From Prevotella sp. (GTDB lineage Bacteria; Bacteroidota; Bacteroidia; Bacteroidales; Bacteroidaceae), in the NCBI GenBank assembly GCA_017538105.1, contig JAFYJN010000060.1, positions 1-55,782 of the forward strand: DNA of 55,782 nucleotides. Direction: 5' to 3'. Below, piece after piece: positions 1 to 13,805 of the stretch (position 1 is the stretch's first letter; the number at the start of each line of letters is the position of its first letter). The notes beneath the pieces were generated by a model that saw only the letters and a program-made list of their open reading frames with translations, was not told the origin of the DNA and ran no database searches. Position numbers and translations under genes: made by a program.

Positions 1-4
1 CCAT

Positions 5-115
5 ACCGGGTGGTTATCGCGGCGGGGTCCCACCTCTTCCCATCCCGAACAGAGAAGTTAAGCCCGCTTGCGCCGATGGTACTGCAATGCAATGCGGGAG
101 AGTAGGTAGCCGCCC
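5..115 (+). rRNA. rrf: 5S ribosomal RNA
   Basis: The stretch contains the conserved 5S core: CCCATCCCGAACAGAGAAGT followed by TAAGCCCGC, the CGCCGATGGTACTGC segment, and the closing GGGAGAGTAGGTAGCCGCC arm that pairs with the GGTGGTTATCGCGGCGG start. This is the usual Bacteroidetes 5S. The exact ends are uncertain by a few bases. It is the last gene of an rrn operon whose 16S and 23S lie before the window, and a hairpin with a T-rich tail follows directly. Confidence 0.95.
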
Positions 116-127
116 CCTTTTGCACAC

Positions 128-165
128 AGGGCGCTCCCCGAGCGGGGGGCGCCCTTTCGTTATTT
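128..165 (+). terminator. Rho-independent terminator of the rrn operon
   Basis: A 13-bp stem (arms 128-140 and 143-155, one G-T pair, two-base loop) is followed by a T-rich run. It sits 13 bases after the 5S gene, as expected for the end of an rRNA operon. Confidence 0.85.
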
Positions 166-221
166 GTCGTTATTTGTCGTTATTTGTCGTTTTTGTCGTT
201 TTTGTCGTTTTTGTTGTTTTT
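159..221. repeat. T-rich tandem repeat (TTTGTCGT)
   Basis: Three copies of a 10-base unit TATTTGTCGT are followed by three 9-base variants TTTTGTCGT/TTTTGTTGT. The array starts inside the T-tail of the rrn terminator. It is probably a simple-sequence expansion; I see no gene in it. Confidence 0.8.
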
Positions 222-226
222 CCTGG

Positions 227-296
227 CTATGGCATCTATAGCATCTATAGTGTCTATAGCTTCTATAGCGAGTATAGTGTCTATAGCTTCTATAGC
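227..296. repeat. 9-bp tandem repeat, unit CTATAGNNN, locus 1
   Basis: About eight copies of a 9-base unit whose core CTATAG is nearly invariant and whose last three bases vary (cat, tgt, ctt, cga). The core is palindromic, so the array reads alike on both strands. The same unit forms a longer array at 12055-12222, between ligA and the B3/B4-domain gene. The array lies between the rrn terminator and the 3' end of the minus-strand gene at 353-787. Confidence 0.9.
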
Positions 297-352
297 AAAA
301 AAAGGCTAGTAGTATTCTCTGCCACTAGCCATCTATTTTTAGCTTTATGCCC

Positions 353-787
353 TTAATTCCTCCTAAAAGTTACCTCCTTTGGCAACTTTACATACTTGTT
401 GTCCACCACAATCTTCAGTACAGAACCGCTCAGACGTTTCAACGTCAACGCCCCGTCTTTATTTATCTCCAGTGAAGCCTCGAAATCTTCGCTTCCGAAA
501 TCGTTGATGAACGTGGAGTGCGCTTTCGTGGGACCGACAACATCTGCCTCGACGATCATCCATAGACGGGTGTCGCGCTTGGTACTGAAATAGCCAGGCA
601 ACGGACCCAGATATTCCTGTCCGCTGACCTCCATGTTCTTTTCATAAAAGTTTAAATGAAGATAAACCTGGTATTCCTCGTTGTAATAATCGCCTTCAAA
701 CGGACGGACAGACTCTTGGGCATGAGATAGCTCACCCATGAGTGCGAAAATAAAAAGCAAGAATAATGATAGACCTGTTCTTCGCAT
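353..787 (-). CDS. Small secreted protein of unknown function
   Basis: A 144-residue protein with a clear N-terminal signal peptide (hydrophobic residues about 7-20, likely cleavage after SHA-Q near residue 23). The mature part of about 120 residues is rich in charged and aromatic residues and looks like a compact beta domain (YYNEEYQVYLHLNFYEKN, then alternating strands ending KLPKEVTFRRN). I do not recognise a named family; similar small periplasmic proteins are common in Prevotella. It stands alone between the rrn terminator repeats and the divergent glycogen synthase gene. A -7 box TATATTTG lies on the minus strand at 836-829. Confidence 0.75.
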   Translation of the reverse strand: MRRTGLSLFLLFIFALMGELSHAQESVRPFEGDYYNEEYQVYLHLNFYEKNMEVSGQEYLGPLPGYFSTKRDTRLWMIVEADVVGPTKAHSTFINDFGSEDFEASLEINKDGALTLKRLSGSVLKIVVDNKYVKLPKEVTFRRN

Positions 788-828
788 TGCTTGTCTGGTT
801 TTTGTAACACATTGATTGGTTGGCGCTG

Positions 829-836
829 CAAATATA
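829..836 (-). promoter_or_regulatory. Bacteroidetes -7 box for the 353-787 gene
   Basis: On the minus strand the sequence reads TATATTTG, matching the TAnnTTTG -7 consensus, 42 bases before the start codon. I see no good TTTG -33 element at the ideal spacing, so the assignment rests on the -7 box alone. Confidence 0.5.
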
Positions 837-911
837 AATATTTTAAATCAAGAAATGACAGTCTTTGGAAAAAATAAAAACTTGTTATAGTTATTTTTAC
901 TATTTTTTAAG

Positions 912-919
912 TAACTTTG
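912..919 (+). promoter_or_regulatory. Bacteroidetes -7 box for the glycogen operon
   Basis: TAACTTTG matches the TAnnTTTG -7 consensus and lies 27 bases before the glycogen synthase start codon. The -33 region is AT-rich without a clear TTTG. Confidence 0.55.
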
Positions 920-946
920 CAGCGGTTATAGTAGTTACGACTTTTA

Positions 947-2614
947 ATGGCAAAAGATCTTTTATTTCCCGACTATATTTTCGAAGCTAGTTGGGAAGTC
1001 TGTAATAAGGTAGGAGGAATTTATACAGTCCTTTCAACAAGGGCCAAAACATTGCAAGATGCAATGGAAGACAGAATAGTCTTTATAGGACCAGATTGTT
1101 GGAAAGAAAAGAATAGCCCGTATTTTAAAGAGGATAAGACGCTGTTCGCTGGATGGCGTGAAAAGGCGGTCGATGAGGGACTGCGCGTAAAAGTGGGACG
1201 ATGGGATGTTCCGGGACAACCCGTGGCCATCCTTGTCGATTTCACTCCTTTCTTCGACATCAAAGATGCCATATACACCCGTCTATGGCAATGGTACCAG
1301 GTGGACAGCCTCCATGCTTACGGTGACTACGACGAAGCGTCAATGTTCGCCTATGCCGCCGCGAAAGTGGTGGAGAGCTTCTACAAGAACAATCTCGATG
1401 AAACGAAAAAGGTCGTATTCCATGGAAACGAATGGATGACGGGACTCGGATTGCTCTATATCCAGCAGGAATTGCCGCAGATAGCCACGCTGTTCACCAC
1501 CCATGCCACTAGCATCGGACGGAGCATCGCGGGAAACAACAAACCGCTCTACGACTACCTCTTCGCCTACAACGGCGACCAGATGGCCGACGAATTAAAC
1601 ATGCAGAGCAAACACTCCATAGAGAAACAGACGGCACATCATGTTGACTGCTTCACTACGGTGAGCGAGATAACGGCCAATGAATGTAAGGAACTGCTAG
1701 ACAAAGAGGTAGATGTGATTTTGCCGAATGGCTTCGAAAACAATTTCGTGCCGAAAGGGGCCTCTTTCACCAAGAAGAGAAAAGCGGCCCGCAAACGGCT
1801 CATAGATACAGCCAACGCTCTGATGGGTTTGCAACTCACCGATGATGTCATCATCGTTTCAACCAGTGGCCGTTACGAATTCCGAAACAAAGGAGTAGAT
1901 GTGTATATTGAGGCCATGAACAGGCTGCTGCGCGTCAACGAACTCGACAAGACGGTGTTGGCGTTCATCGAAGTGCCCGGATGGGTGGGAGAGCCGAGGA
2001 ATGACCTCGTCGAACGCCTCAATACGAACAAACGGTTCGATACTCCCCTTGAAGTGCCGCTGGTCACGCATTGGCTCCACAATATGAGCCACGACAATGT
2101 GCTCGGTATGCTCAAGTTCCTGAATATGTGGAACAGAAAAGAGGATAAGGTAAAACTCATATTCCTGCCTTGCTACCTTACCGGTAATGACGGAGTGCTC
2201 AACATGTCCTACTATGACTTGGTGCTCGGCAACGACCTCTGCATCTATCCTTCTTACTACGAGCCGTGGGGCTATACGCCACTAGAGGCGGTGGCTTTCA
2301 AGGTGCCGTGCATCACCACCGACTTGGCCGGTTTCGGTCTTTGGGCCCTTGGAGAGAATAAGCTTAAAAACTCCATCATCGATGGCGTGAAAGTAATACA
2401 CCGTACTGACTATAACTACTCCGAAGTGGCCGATGCCATCAAGGACACGGTTGTTGAATATTCCAAGTTCAGCGAATACCAGGTGCGTAAGGCGCGTTCT
2501 AATGCCGAGAAACTGTCTGAAAAAGCTTTGTGGAGTCATTTCATCACATATTATTATATGGCTTATGACGTGGCGTTGAGAAAGGCGCAACAAAGATTGA
2601 ACAAACAACTATAA
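947..2614 (+). CDS. Glycogen synthase, eukaryote-like GT3 family
   Basis: A 555-residue glucosyltransferase that extends alpha-1,4-glucan chains from a nucleotide-glucose donor in the cytoplasm. The N-terminal motif [13 protein letters not shown] (about residues 16-28) is the GT3 hallmark otherwise known from yeast and animal glycogen synthases. [17 protein letters not shown] (near residue 306) and [12 protein letters not shown] (near residue 437, with the conserved acidic residue) match the GT3 C-terminal Rossmann half. It is shorter than the ~700-residue eukaryotic enzymes. The next gene, glycogen phosphorylase, lies 82 bases downstream on the same strand, so synthesis and breakdown enzymes are probably co-transcribed. 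No glgB or glgC is present here. Donor choice (UDP- or ADP-glucose) cannot be told from the sequence. Confidence 0.93.
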   Translation: MAKDLLFPDYIFEASWEVCNKVGGIYTVLSTRAKTLQDAMEDRIVFIGPDCWKEKNSPYFKEDKTLFAGWREKAVDEGLRVKVGRWDVPGQPVAILVDFTPFFDIKDAIYTRLWQWYQVDSLHAYGDYDEASMFAYAAAKVVESFYKNNLDETKKVVFHGNEWMTGLGLLYIQQELPQIATLFTTHATSIGRSIAGNNKPLYDYLFAYNGDQMADELNMQSKHSIEKQTAHHVDCFTTVSEITANECKELLDKEVDVILPNGFENNFVPKGASFTKKRKAARKRLIDTANALMGLQLTDDVIIVSTSGRYEFRNKGVDVYIEAMNRLLRVNELDKTVLAFIEVPGWVGEPRNDLVERLNTNKRFDTPLEVPLVTHWLHNMSHDNVLGMLKFLNMWNRKEDKVKLIFLPCYLTGNDGVLNMSYYDLVLGNDLCIYPSYYEPWGYTPLEAVAFKVPCITTDLAGFGLWALGENKLKNSIIDGVKVIHRTDYNYSEVADAIKDTVVEYSKFSEYQVRKARSNAEKLSEKALWSHFITYYYMAYDVALRKAQQRLNKQL

Positions 2615-2683
2615 CTTCCATTTTAACTTCCATTTTAACTTCCATTTTAACTTCCATTTTAACTTCCATTTTAACTTCCATTT
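2613..2683. repeat. 12-bp tandem repeat between glgA-type and glgP genes
   Basis: Nearly six copies of AACTTCCATTTT run from the stop codon of the synthase gene to 14 bases before the phosphorylase start. The copies are essentially identical, which suggests recent expansion. The unit is a multiple of three but lies outside both genes. Confidence 0.92.
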
Positions 2684-2696
2684 AAATAAAGCATAT

Positions 2697-5252
2697 ATGA
2701 AAATCAAAGCAGATTACGTAAACACTCCTCAGTGGAAGGAGGTTGCTGTAAAATCGCGTTTACCCCAGCAACTGCAGTGCCTCGACGAGATGGCACACAA
2801 TATGTGGTGGGCATGGAACTACCAGGCCAGAAATCTCTGGAAAAGCTTGGATGAAGAACTCTATGAGGAGGTGGGGCACAACCCGGTGATGCTCCTCGAA
2901 CGACTCAGTTATGATAGAAAAGAGGAACTGGTGAAAGACAAGGCCATCATGAAGAAGGTCAAGGAGGTCTATGCGCTGTTCCGTAAGTATATGGATGTCA
3001 AACCCGACGGCAAAAGACCTTCCGTGGCTTATTTCAGCATGGAATATGGTCTTAACCAAGTGCTGAAAATCTATTCCGGCGGTCTGGGAATGCTTGCCGG
3101 CGACTACCTCAAGGAGGCTTCCGACAGCAATGTCGATATGTGTGCCGTAGGTTTCCTCTACAGGTTCGGCTATTTCCGCCAGTCACTCAACATGGAGGGA
3201 CAACAGATTGCCAACTATGAGGCGCAAAACTTCAATTCACTGCCCATTGAGCGTCAGCTCGACGCCGAGGGTAATCCGCTTGTTGTTGATGTGCCTTATA
3301 TGAATTATCAGGTGCATGCCTATGTCTGGAGGGTCAACGTCGGACGTATTCCACTCTATCTTCTCGATACCGACAACGAGATGAACTCTGAGTTCGACAA
3401 ACCCATCACTCACTCACTCTACGGTGGCGACTGGGAGAACCGTCTCAAACAGGAGATACTCTTGGGTATCGGTGGTATACTCACACTGAAAAAATTGGGT
3501 ATCAAAAAGCAAATTTACCATTGCAATGAGGGACATGCAGCGCTCTGCAATCTTCAGAGACTCTGCGACTACGTACATGAAGGACTGTCGTTCAACCAGG
3601 CCATGGAGTTGGTGCGCGCTTCAGGACTTTATACCTGCCACACTCCTGTGCCTGCTGGTCATGACTATTTCGACGAGGGCTTATTCGGCAAATATATGAG
3701 CGGCTATCCCGCATTGTTGGGCATTTCTTGGGATGAGTTCATCGGAATGGGTAGGCAGAACCCCAACGATCACTCGGAGAAATTCAGCATGTCCACCTTC
3801 GCATGCAACACTTGTCAGGAAGTGAACGGCGTGAGCAAACTCCACGGATGGGTGAGCCAGAAGATGTTCGCTCCCATCTGGCAGGGCTATTATCCCGAGG
3901 AGAACCATGTGGGATATGTTACCAATGGTGTGCACTTCCCTTCATGGGCAGCCACGGAGTGGCGTAAACTCTACGCTAAGTATTTCGATGAGTCGTTCAT
4001 GGGCGACCAGTCCAACGAGGAAATCTGGCATGCCATCTATGACGTGCCCGACGAAGAGATATGGAAAACGAGGATGGCGCTCAAGGAGAAACTTGTGAAG
4101 TATATCCGCGATAAGTTCCGCGAGACATGGCTCAAGAATCAGGGCGACCCCTCACGTGTCGTTTCGCTCCTTCAGAAAATCAATTCCAATGCGCTGATGA
4201 TTGGCTTCTGCCGACGTTTCGCAACATATAAGAGGGCGCACCTGCTCTTCACTGATCTTGACCGTCTGTCAAAGATTGTCAACGACCCTGAACATCCAGT
4301 ACAGTTCATCTTCTCGGGTAAGGCACACCCCGCCGATGGTGCCGGTCAAGGTCTTATCAAAAAAATTTATGAAATCAGCCAGCGGCCTGAGTTCTTGGGT
4401 AAAATCATCTTCCTCGAGGATTATGACTTCCAACTTGCACGCCGATTGGTCTCGGGTGTCGATATTTGGATGAATACGCCTACTCGTCCTCTCGAGGCTT
4501 CGGGAACATCGGGCGAAAAGGCGGAGATGAATGGTGTGGTAAACCTTTCCGTACTCGATGGATGGTGGCTTGAGGGCTACCGCAAGGGTGCAGGATGGGC
4601 TCTCACGGAGAAACGTACCTACGAGAACCAAGCCTATCAGGATCAACTCGATGCTGCTACCATCTACGGCCTGCTTGAGAATGAGATAATCCCGCTTTAT
4701 TACGACAAGAACAAGAAGGGTTATAGCACTGGTTGGGTGAAGACCATCAAGAACTCCATCGCCACCATCGCTCCACATTACACCATGAAGCGTCAGCTCG
4801 ACGACTACTATTCCAAATTCTATAACAAACTGGCCAAACGTTCCGCCAAGTTGCAGGCCAACGGCAACATGCTTGCCAAGGAGATAGCAGCTTGGAAAGA
4901 GACGGTGGCAGAACGATGGGATGCCATCAGCGTGGTTTCCGCAGAAGCAACGACGGTGGAGACGGGATTGGAAACAGGCTTACCTTTCCACATCAAGCTC
5001 GTTATCGATGAGCAAGGACTCGACGATGCCATAGGACTCGAGTTGGTGGTGGTCAGCACCGACAAGAATGGCGTCGATCATGTGGCGAAAGTGGTACCAT
5101 TCAAATTGGTGAATAAAGAGGCCAATCTCTATACCTTCGAGATGACCGACGAGCCTGATACAGCGGGTTCCTACAAGATAGCAGTGCGTATGTTCCCCAA
5201 GAACGACAAACTGCCTCACCGTCAGGACTTCTGCTATGTCAGATGGATTTGA
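2697..5252 (+). CDS. glgP: Glycogen (alpha-glucan) phosphorylase, GT35
   Basis: An 851-residue PLP enzyme that releases glucose-1-phosphate from glycogen using phosphate. Visible landmarks: YFSMEYGLN (near residue 112), [27 protein letters not shown], and [19 protein letters not shown], in which Lys608 is the predicted PLP Schiff-base lysine. The architecture (short N-terminus, no mammalian-type regulatory region, about 100 extra C-terminal residues of beta type) fits the 'alpha-glucan family phosphorylase' subgroup of archaea and bacteria, not the E. coli MalP/GlgP subgroup. It follows the glycogen synthase gene across a 12-bp repeat array and ends at a strong terminator hairpin. Confidence 0.95.
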   Translation: MKIKADYVNTPQWKEVAVKSRLPQQLQCLDEMAHNMWWAWNYQARNLWKSLDEELYEEVGHNPVMLLERLSYDRKEELVKDKAIMKKVKEVYALFRKYMDVKPDGKRPSVAYFSMEYGLNQVLKIYSGGLGMLAGDYLKEASDSNVDMCAVGFLYRFGYFRQSLNMEGQQIANYEAQNFNSLPIERQLDAEGNPLVVDVPYMNYQVHAYVWRVNVGRIPLYLLDTDNEMNSEFDKPITHSLYGGDWENRLKQEILLGIGGILTLKKLGIKKQIYHCNEGHAALCNLQRLCDYVHEGLSFNQAMELVRASGLYTCHTPVPAGHDYFDEGLFGKYMSGYPALLGISWDEFIGMGRQNPNDHSEKFSMSTFACNTCQEVNGVSKLHGWVSQKMFAPIWQGYYPEENHVGYVTNGVHFPSWAATEWRKLYAKYFDESFMGDQSNEEIWHAIYDVPDEEIWKTRMALKEKLVKYIRDKFRETWLKNQGDPSRVVSLLQKINSNALMIGFCRRFATYKRAHLLFTDLDRLSKIVNDPEHPVQFIFSGKAHPADGAGQGLIKKIYEISQRPEFLGKIIFLEDYDFQLARRLVSGVDIWMNTPTRPLEASGTSGEKAEMNGVVNLSVLDGWWLEGYRKGAGWALTEKRTYENQAYQDQLDAATIYGLLENEIIPLYYDKNKKGYSTGWVKTIKNSIATIAPHYTMKRQLDDYYSKFYNKLAKRSAKLQANGNMLAKEIAAWKETVAERWDAISVVSAEATTVETGLETGLPFHIKLVIDEQGLDDAIGLELVVVSTDKNGVDHVAKVVPFKLVNKEANLYTFEMTDEPDTAGSYKIAVRMFPKNDKLPHRQDFCYVRWI

Positions 5253-5270
5253 TAACGTCAGACCAAATTT

Positions 5271-5308
5271 ACCGAAAAAAGAGATGCTCATGCATCTCTT
5301 TTTTCGGT
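5271..5308 (+). terminator. Terminator after glycogen phosphorylase
   Basis: A perfect 17-bp inverted repeat (arms 5271-5287 and 5292-5308, loop TCAT) contains an internal run of six A on one arm and six T on the other. It starts 19 bases after the stop codon. The symmetry means it could act in both directions. Confidence 0.85.
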
Positions 5309-5475
5309 TAGAACAATTCCTCATGCTATATTCTTTTATTGATCGTAAATACCCATTTCCCTTCTTAAAGAATCACCTTCACACCTCTCTCATGGGTGTG
5401 GTATTCTTCTATCTTCTCATCATTCAATACAACTGAAACTTGCGGAAGTTGAATGATAAAAACTTCGGTATTTGT

Positions 5476-5506
5476 TTTGTATTTCTCTCAACATACACTA
5501 TCTTTG
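5476..5506 (+). promoter_or_regulatory. Promoter of trmD (TTTG-N19-TAnnTTTG)
   Basis: TTTG at 5476-5479 and TATCTTTG at 5499-5506 are separated by 19 bases, a near-ideal Bacteroidetes promoter. The trmD ATG is at 5514, only seven bases after the -7 box, so the predicted transcript has a leader of only a few bases. Confidence 0.7.
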
Positions 5507-5513
5507 CAATCAA

Positions 5514-6200
5514 ATGAGAATTGACATTATTACCGTATTGCCCGAGATGATTGAGGGGTTCGTTCACGAATCCATTCTTGCTCGGGCACAACAAAAAGGA
5601 TTGGCAGAGATACACTTGCACAATTTACGTGACTACACGTTGGACAAGTGGCGCCGTGTTGACGATTACCCTTATGGAGGCTTCGCCGGCATGGTGATGC
5701 AGTGTGAGCCTATCGACCGCGCCATCAGTGCGCTGAAAGCGGAGCGCGACTATGATGAAGTGATATTCACCTCGCCCGATGGTGAGCAGTTCGACCAACA
5801 TATTGCCAACGACCTGTCGTTGCTTGGCAACATCATCATCCTCTGCGGGCATTACAAAGGTATCGACCAACGTATTCGCGACCATCTGATCACCCGTGAA
5901 ATCAGCATTGGCGATTATGTGCTCACGGGGGGCGAATTGGCGGCCGCCGTGATGGCCGACGCGATTGTAAGACTTGTTCCAGGTGTGATAAGCGATGACC
6001 AGAGCGCGTTGTCGGACTGTTTCCAGGACGACCTGCTGTCTGCCCCCATCTACACCCGCCCAGCTGACTACAAGGGATGGAAAGTGCCTGAAATCCTGCT
6101 GAGTGGCAATGAACGCAAAATCAAGGATTGGGAGATGGAGCAGAGTCTGGAACGAACCAGGCGGCTGCGCCCGGACTTGTTGGAAAAGATGAAAAAGTAA
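5514..6200 (+). CDS. trmD: tRNA (guanine-37-N1) methyltransferase TrmD
   Basis: A 228-residue SPOUT (trefoil-knot) enzyme that methylates N1 of G37 next to the anticodon, using SAM, to prevent frameshifting. Landmarks: [12 protein letters not shown] at the start, [26 protein letters not shown], and the SAM-binding knot [16 protein letters not shown], with the C-terminal [10 protein letters not shown] tail. I chose ATG 5514 because the alternative upstream start at 5472 would place the promoter inside the gene and the family starts with MRIDI. Downstream it is followed after 27 bases by the ABC exporter genes. Confidence 0.96.
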   Translation: MRIDIITVLPEMIEGFVHESILARAQQKGLAEIHLHNLRDYTLDKWRRVDDYPYGGFAGMVMQCEPIDRAISALKAERDYDEVIFTSPDGEQFDQHIANDLSLLGNIIILCGHYKGIDQRIRDHLITREISIGDYVLTGGELAAAVMADAIVRLVPGVISDDQSALSDCFQDDLLSAPIYTRPADYKGWKVPEILLSGNERKIKDWEMEQSLERTRRLRPDLLEKMKK

Positions 6201-6227
6201 GTAGGACTCCAATACCTCTTAACCTCC

Positions 6228-7976
6228 ATGTTTAAAACACTCTATCGACAAATAGGAGAATACAAAAAGGCGTCAATCCTCACGCCCGTCTACACCTCGC
6301 TCGAGGTGGTGATGGATGTGCTCATACCCTATGTCACGGCCATGCTCATCGACAGGGGTATCAATGCGGGCGACATGTCGAATGTATATCTCTATGGAGC
6401 CATCATGATTGGAATGGCTTTTCTCAGTCTCTTCTTCGGTATCATGGCCGGTCGATATGCTGCCTACGCCTCGTCGGGATTTGCGGCCAACCTGCGAAAA
6501 GCGATGTACCGGAACATTCAGACGTTTTCGTTTTCCGACATCGACAAATACAGCACGTCGGGCCTGGTGACGCGCATGACAACCGATGTGTCGAACCTGC
6601 AAAACGCTTACCAGCAGATACTGCGCGTCACAGTGCGCGCGCCTTACCGTCTTATCCTGAGTATCTTCATGTGTTTCCTCATCGACAGGCGACTGAGCAT
6701 CATCTTCTTCGTGGCGATGCTCATCCTCGGCGTGGTGCTCTATTTCGTCATCTCACGAGTGGCAAGACTCTTCTCGCAGGTGTTTGTGAAATACGATGAG
6801 CTGAATGCGTCGGTACAGGAGAATGTGGCGGGAATTCGCGTGGTGAAGGCGTTCGTACGCGAGGAATATGAAAACACCAAATTTGCCAAGGCTGCGGTAG
6901 GGTTATACAAACTCTATGTCAAGGCGGAGAGTCTCATGGCGGTCAACCATCCGGTGATGAACCTCGTGGTCTATGGTTGTATCATCGCTCTGTCATGGTT
7001 CGGGGCGCAATTCGTGGTGGGCGGCACGCTCACTACGGGCGAGCTGACATCGCTCTTCACCTATGTCATGAGCATCCTCATGTCGCTCATGATGCTCAGC
7101 ATGATTTTTGTTATGCTCACACAGAGTGCGGCAAGTGCTAAACGCGTGTCGGAAGTGATTGACGAGGAAGCAGACATCGCCAACCCGGAAAATCCCATCA
7201 CCGAGGTGCCCGATGGGCGCGTCGACTTCAACGAGGTGTCCTTCGCCTATAAATCGGGTAGTGGCGAATATGCACTAAGCCGTATCAACCTGCACATACG
7301 CTCGGGCGAGACAGTGGGTGTCATTGGTGGTACGGGTAGTGGTAAATCGTCGGTGGTGACGCTCATCAGCCGGCTCTACGACGTGTCGCGCGGAAGCCTT
7401 TGCGTCGGAGGTAAGGACGTGCGGCGTTACGACCTTACGGCCCTCCGCGATGCGGTGGCGGTGGTGCTGCAGAAGAATGAACTCTTCTCGGGAACTGTAC
7501 TTGATAACCTGCGCTGGGGAAACCCAGAGGCGACGCTTGAGGAATGCCGTGAGGCATGCCGACTGGCACAGGCCGATGAGTTCGTCAGCCAGATGCCCAA
7601 CGGTTACGACACAGTAATCGAACAGGGTGGCGTCAATGTGTCGGGCGGACAGAAACAGCGCCTGTGCATCGCACGGGCACTGCTCAAGAAACCAAAGGTG
7701 CTGGTGCTCGATGACTCTACAAGCGCATGCGACACGGCTACCGACGCGTTGATACGGAAAGCGTTCCGCGAGGATATTCCCGATGTCACGAAAATCATCA
7801 TCGCCCAACGCATTGCAAGCGTGAAAGACTGCGACCGCATCGTGGTGATGGATAATGGTCGGGTGTGTGGGTTTAACACGCACGAAAAACTGCTCCAGGA
7901 GAATAAGATTTACCAGGAGATTTGCCAGATTCAGGAAGAGGAAGGAGGCGACTTCGATGAAAAACGTAAAAAGTAA
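6228..7976 (+). CDS. ABC exporter half-transporter, degenerate-site subunit
   Basis: A 582-residue half-transporter: type-IV exporter membrane domain with six predicted helices (about 15-310) fused to an ATPase domain (about 335-575). Walker A GGTGSGKSS is near residue 366 and signature VSGGQKQRL near 470. The Walker B region reads VLVLDDSTS, so the catalytic glutamate is replaced by Asp, and the switch histidine is Gln (IIIAQRIAS). Both changes are the known mark of the non-hydrolytic site in heterodimeric exporters such as TM287/288. The partner follows after five bases and keeps the canonical residues. Substrate unknown; lipids, drugs or peptides are all possible. Confidence 0.9.
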   Translation: MFKTLYRQIGEYKKASILTPVYTSLEVVMDVLIPYVTAMLIDRGINAGDMSNVYLYGAIMIGMAFLSLFFGIMAGRYAAYASSGFAANLRKAMYRNIQTFSFSDIDKYSTSGLVTRMTTDVSNLQNAYQQILRVTVRAPYRLILSIFMCFLIDRRLSIIFFVAMLILGVVLYFVISRVARLFSQVFVKYDELNASVQENVAGIRVVKAFVREEYENTKFAKAAVGLYKLYVKAESLMAVNHPVMNLVVYGCIIALSWFGAQFVVGGTLTTGELTSLFTYVMSILMSLMMLSMIFVMLTQSAASAKRVSEVIDEEADIANPENPITEVPDGRVDFNEVSFAYKSGSGEYALSRINLHIRSGETVGVIGGTGSGKSSVVTLISRLYDVSRGSLCVGGKDVRRYDLTALRDAVAVVLQKNELFSGTVLDNLRWGNPEATLEECREACRLAQADEFVSQMPNGYDTVIEQGGVNVSGGQKQRLCIARALLKKPKVLVLDDSTSACDTATDALIRKAFREDIPDVTKIIIAQRIASVKDCDRIVVMDNGRVCGFNTHEKLLQENKIYQEICQIQEEEGGDFDEKRKK

Positions 7977-7981
7977 CGGCC

Positions 7982-12222
<4,241 letters not shown>

Positions 12223-12235
12223 AAAATTACCTTCA

Positions 12236-12913
12236 ATGTTCCACATCATCGTTTCCAAAGAAATAGAAACTGTCTGCCCCAATTTCGTGGGAGCTGCTGT
12301 AGAAGCCTTTGTTGAGAACACGCCCTATAGCGAACCGCTATGGCAGGAAATCAACGCCATGGGTGAGAAGTTTCGCGCCACACTGACTACAGAATCCTTG
12401 AAACAACTGTCGGGCATCGAGGCCACACGACGTGTCTATCGGGCCTGTGGCAAAGATCCATCACGTTACCGTCCTGCGTCAGAAGCGCTCATTCGGCGTA
12501 TGCTTCAAGGCAAACCGCTTTATCAGAGAGATACGCTGGTTGATCTTGTCAATCTGGCAAGCATCGCTTATGGATACAGCATAGGAGGCTTTGATGCCGA
12601 CAAAATTGTTGGCGACACGCTATCATTGGGCATCGGGCGCGAGGGGGAACCCTATGAAGGTATCGGGCGAGGTATGTTGAACATAGCGGGACTGCCTGTC
12701 TACCGTGATGCCGTTGGTGGAGTGGGAACGCCCACCAGCGACAATGAACGTACGAAAATCGACACCAATACCAATCACCTCCTCGTCCTCATCAATGGCT
12801 ATGACGGCCATGAAGAACAGGTACGTGCTAACGCCGAATACATTGTTGAACTCGTAGAAAAATACTGTAAGGGCCGCGATGCCCATTTCCACATTTACGG
12901 AAAAAAGGAATGA
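12236..12913 (+). CDS. B3/B4 tRNA-binding domain protein
   Basis: A 225-residue protein resembling the B3/B4 editing-type domain of phenylalanyl-tRNA synthetase beta chain, found as a free-standing protein in many bacteria (COG3382 type). Supporting parts are the N-terminal beta/alpha region, RRVYRACGKDPSRYRPASEAL near residue 62 (a hallmark of the family), the DTLVDLVNLASIAYGYSIGGFDAD segment and a C-terminal TNHLLVLINGYDGH segment. Function is unproven; a role in clearing mischarged tRNA or sensing amino acids is possible. ATG 12236 is chosen because the family begins here; the in-frame ATG at 12050 would add 62 residues from the CTATAG repeat. A terminator overlaps the stop codon. Confidence 0.85.
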   Translation: MFHIIVSKEIETVCPNFVGAAVEAFVENTPYSEPLWQEINAMGEKFRATLTTESLKQLSGIEATRRVYRACGKDPSRYRPASEALIRRMLQGKPLYQRDTLVDLVNLASIAYGYSIGGFDADKIVGDTLSLGIGREGEPYEGIGRGMLNIAGLPVYRDAVGGVGTPTSDNERTKIDTNTNHLLVLINGYDGHEEQVRANAEYIVELVEKYCKGRDAHFHIYGKKE

Positions 12914-12936
12914 TGAGTTCATCATTCCTTTTTTCA
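12901..12936 (+). terminator. Terminator overlapping the B3/B4 gene stop
   Basis: An inverted repeat with arms AAAAAAGGAATGAT and ATCATTCCTTTTTT around a short loop contains the TGA stop (12911-12913) in its left arm and ends in six T. Confidence 0.8.
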
Positions 12937-12953
12937 TCCTTTCCCTTTTCACT

Positions 12954-12982
12954 CCCCTCCCTTGGGGAGGGCCGGGGTGGGT
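12954..12982. repeat. Dispersed G/C-rich palindromic element
   Basis: CCCCTCCCTTGGGGAGGG followed by CCGGGGTGGG. Variants of this element recur at 13774, around 30398, in both 189-bp copies at 30.4-30.9 kb and as four tandem units at 32576-32722. It lies between the ends of two convergent genes. Confidence 0.75.
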
Positions 12983-13003
12983 ATTCTTTACTTTTTTACC
13001 TTT

Positions 13004-13714
13004 TTACCTTTTTACCTTTCCCCCCCCCCTTACCTTTTCCAAGTATTTCTTATACAACCACTCGTTTTGTTCGGGAATGGTCATCTCGCTGTTGTCAAGA
13101 ATCAGGGCATCGTCAGCAGGGCGCAATGGTGCCACCTCGCGGTGTGAGTCGATGTAATCGCGCTCCTGCACATTCTTCAGAATCTCGTCGTAATCGGCTT
13201 CCTCGCCCTTGCCCAACAGCTCTTTGTAACGACGCTCGGCACGTACCTCGGCACGGGCGGTGACGAATACTTTCAACTCGGCGTCGGGGAAGACCACTGT
13301 ACCGATGTCACGACCGTCCATCACCAGACCTTTGTCCTTGCCCATGGCTTGCTGCTGGCGTACCATGTCTTCACGCACGAAGGGGATGGCGGCGATGGCG
13401 CTCACATGCGACGACACTTCCATGCCACGAATCTCATCTTCCACACGCTTACCATTGAGATAGGTGTCGGGCTTGCCAGTCTCGGCATTCAGTTGGAACG
13501 TGATATGAATGTCTTCCAGCGATTTCTGCAAACCGTCGTTGTCGATGGCACCGTCTTCGGCGATGATACCCTGTCGAAGGGCGTAAAGGGTAACGGCACG
13601 GTACATGGCACCGGTATCCACATAGATATAACTGATCTTGCGGGCCAAATCCTTGGCCATCGTGCTCTTGCCACATGATGAGTGGCCGTCAATAGCTACT
13701 GTTATCTTTTTCAT
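13004..13714 (-). CDS. cmk: Cytidylate kinase
   Basis: A 236-residue nucleoside monophosphate kinase that phosphorylates CMP and dCMP with ATP. The P-loop is GHSSCGKST (residues 10-18), followed by [19 protein letters not shown] and the CMP-binding insert with [41 protein letters not shown] and a lid segment with RAERRYKEL complete the fold. Length and motifs are normal for bacterial Cmk. It follows porQ on the minus strand with a 91-base spacer that contains one palindromic GC-rich element, and the two are probably one transcript. Confidence 0.96.
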   Translation of the reverse strand: MKKITVAIDGHSSCGKSTMAKDLARKISYIYVDTGAMYRAVTLYALRQGIIAEDGAIDNDGLQKSLEDIHITFQLNAETGKPDTYLNGKRVEDEIRGMEVSSHVSAIAAIPFVREDMVRQQQAMGKDKGLVMDGRDIGTVVFPDAELKVFVTARAEVRAERRYKELLGKGEEADYDEILKNVQERDYIDSHREVAPLRPADDALILDNSEMTIPEQNEWLYKKYLEKVRGGGKVKR

Positions 13715-13773
13715 AATATCATGGTTTTATTCTTTTACTCTTTTACTTTTTTACCCTTCCCTGCTATTCATTT

Positions 13774-13803
13774 CCCCTCCCTTGGGGAGGGGTCAGGGGT
13801 GGG
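13774..13803. repeat. Dispersed G/C-rich palindromic element
   Basis: CCCCTCCCTTGGGGAGGGG followed by TCAGGGGTGGG, the same type as at 12954-12982. It sits directly after the porQ stop codon, in the porQ-cmk spacer. Confidence 0.75.
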
Positions 13804-13805
13804 TA

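Noticed and set aside
87-356. Reading frame over the 5S end, terminator and repeats
   Set aside because: It overlaps the 5S rRNA and a rho-independent terminator; the translated VVFVVF and YSxYS strings are only repeat translation.
2613-2683. CRISPR-like regular spacing in the tandem arrays (here and at 12055, 15718 and 32576)
   Set aside because: Units of 9-37 bases follow each other without unique spacers, and no cas genes are in the window.
5472-5513. Upstream start for trmD that would add 14 residues
   Set aside because: The region is the promoter; TrmD proteins begin at the MRIDIITV methionine.
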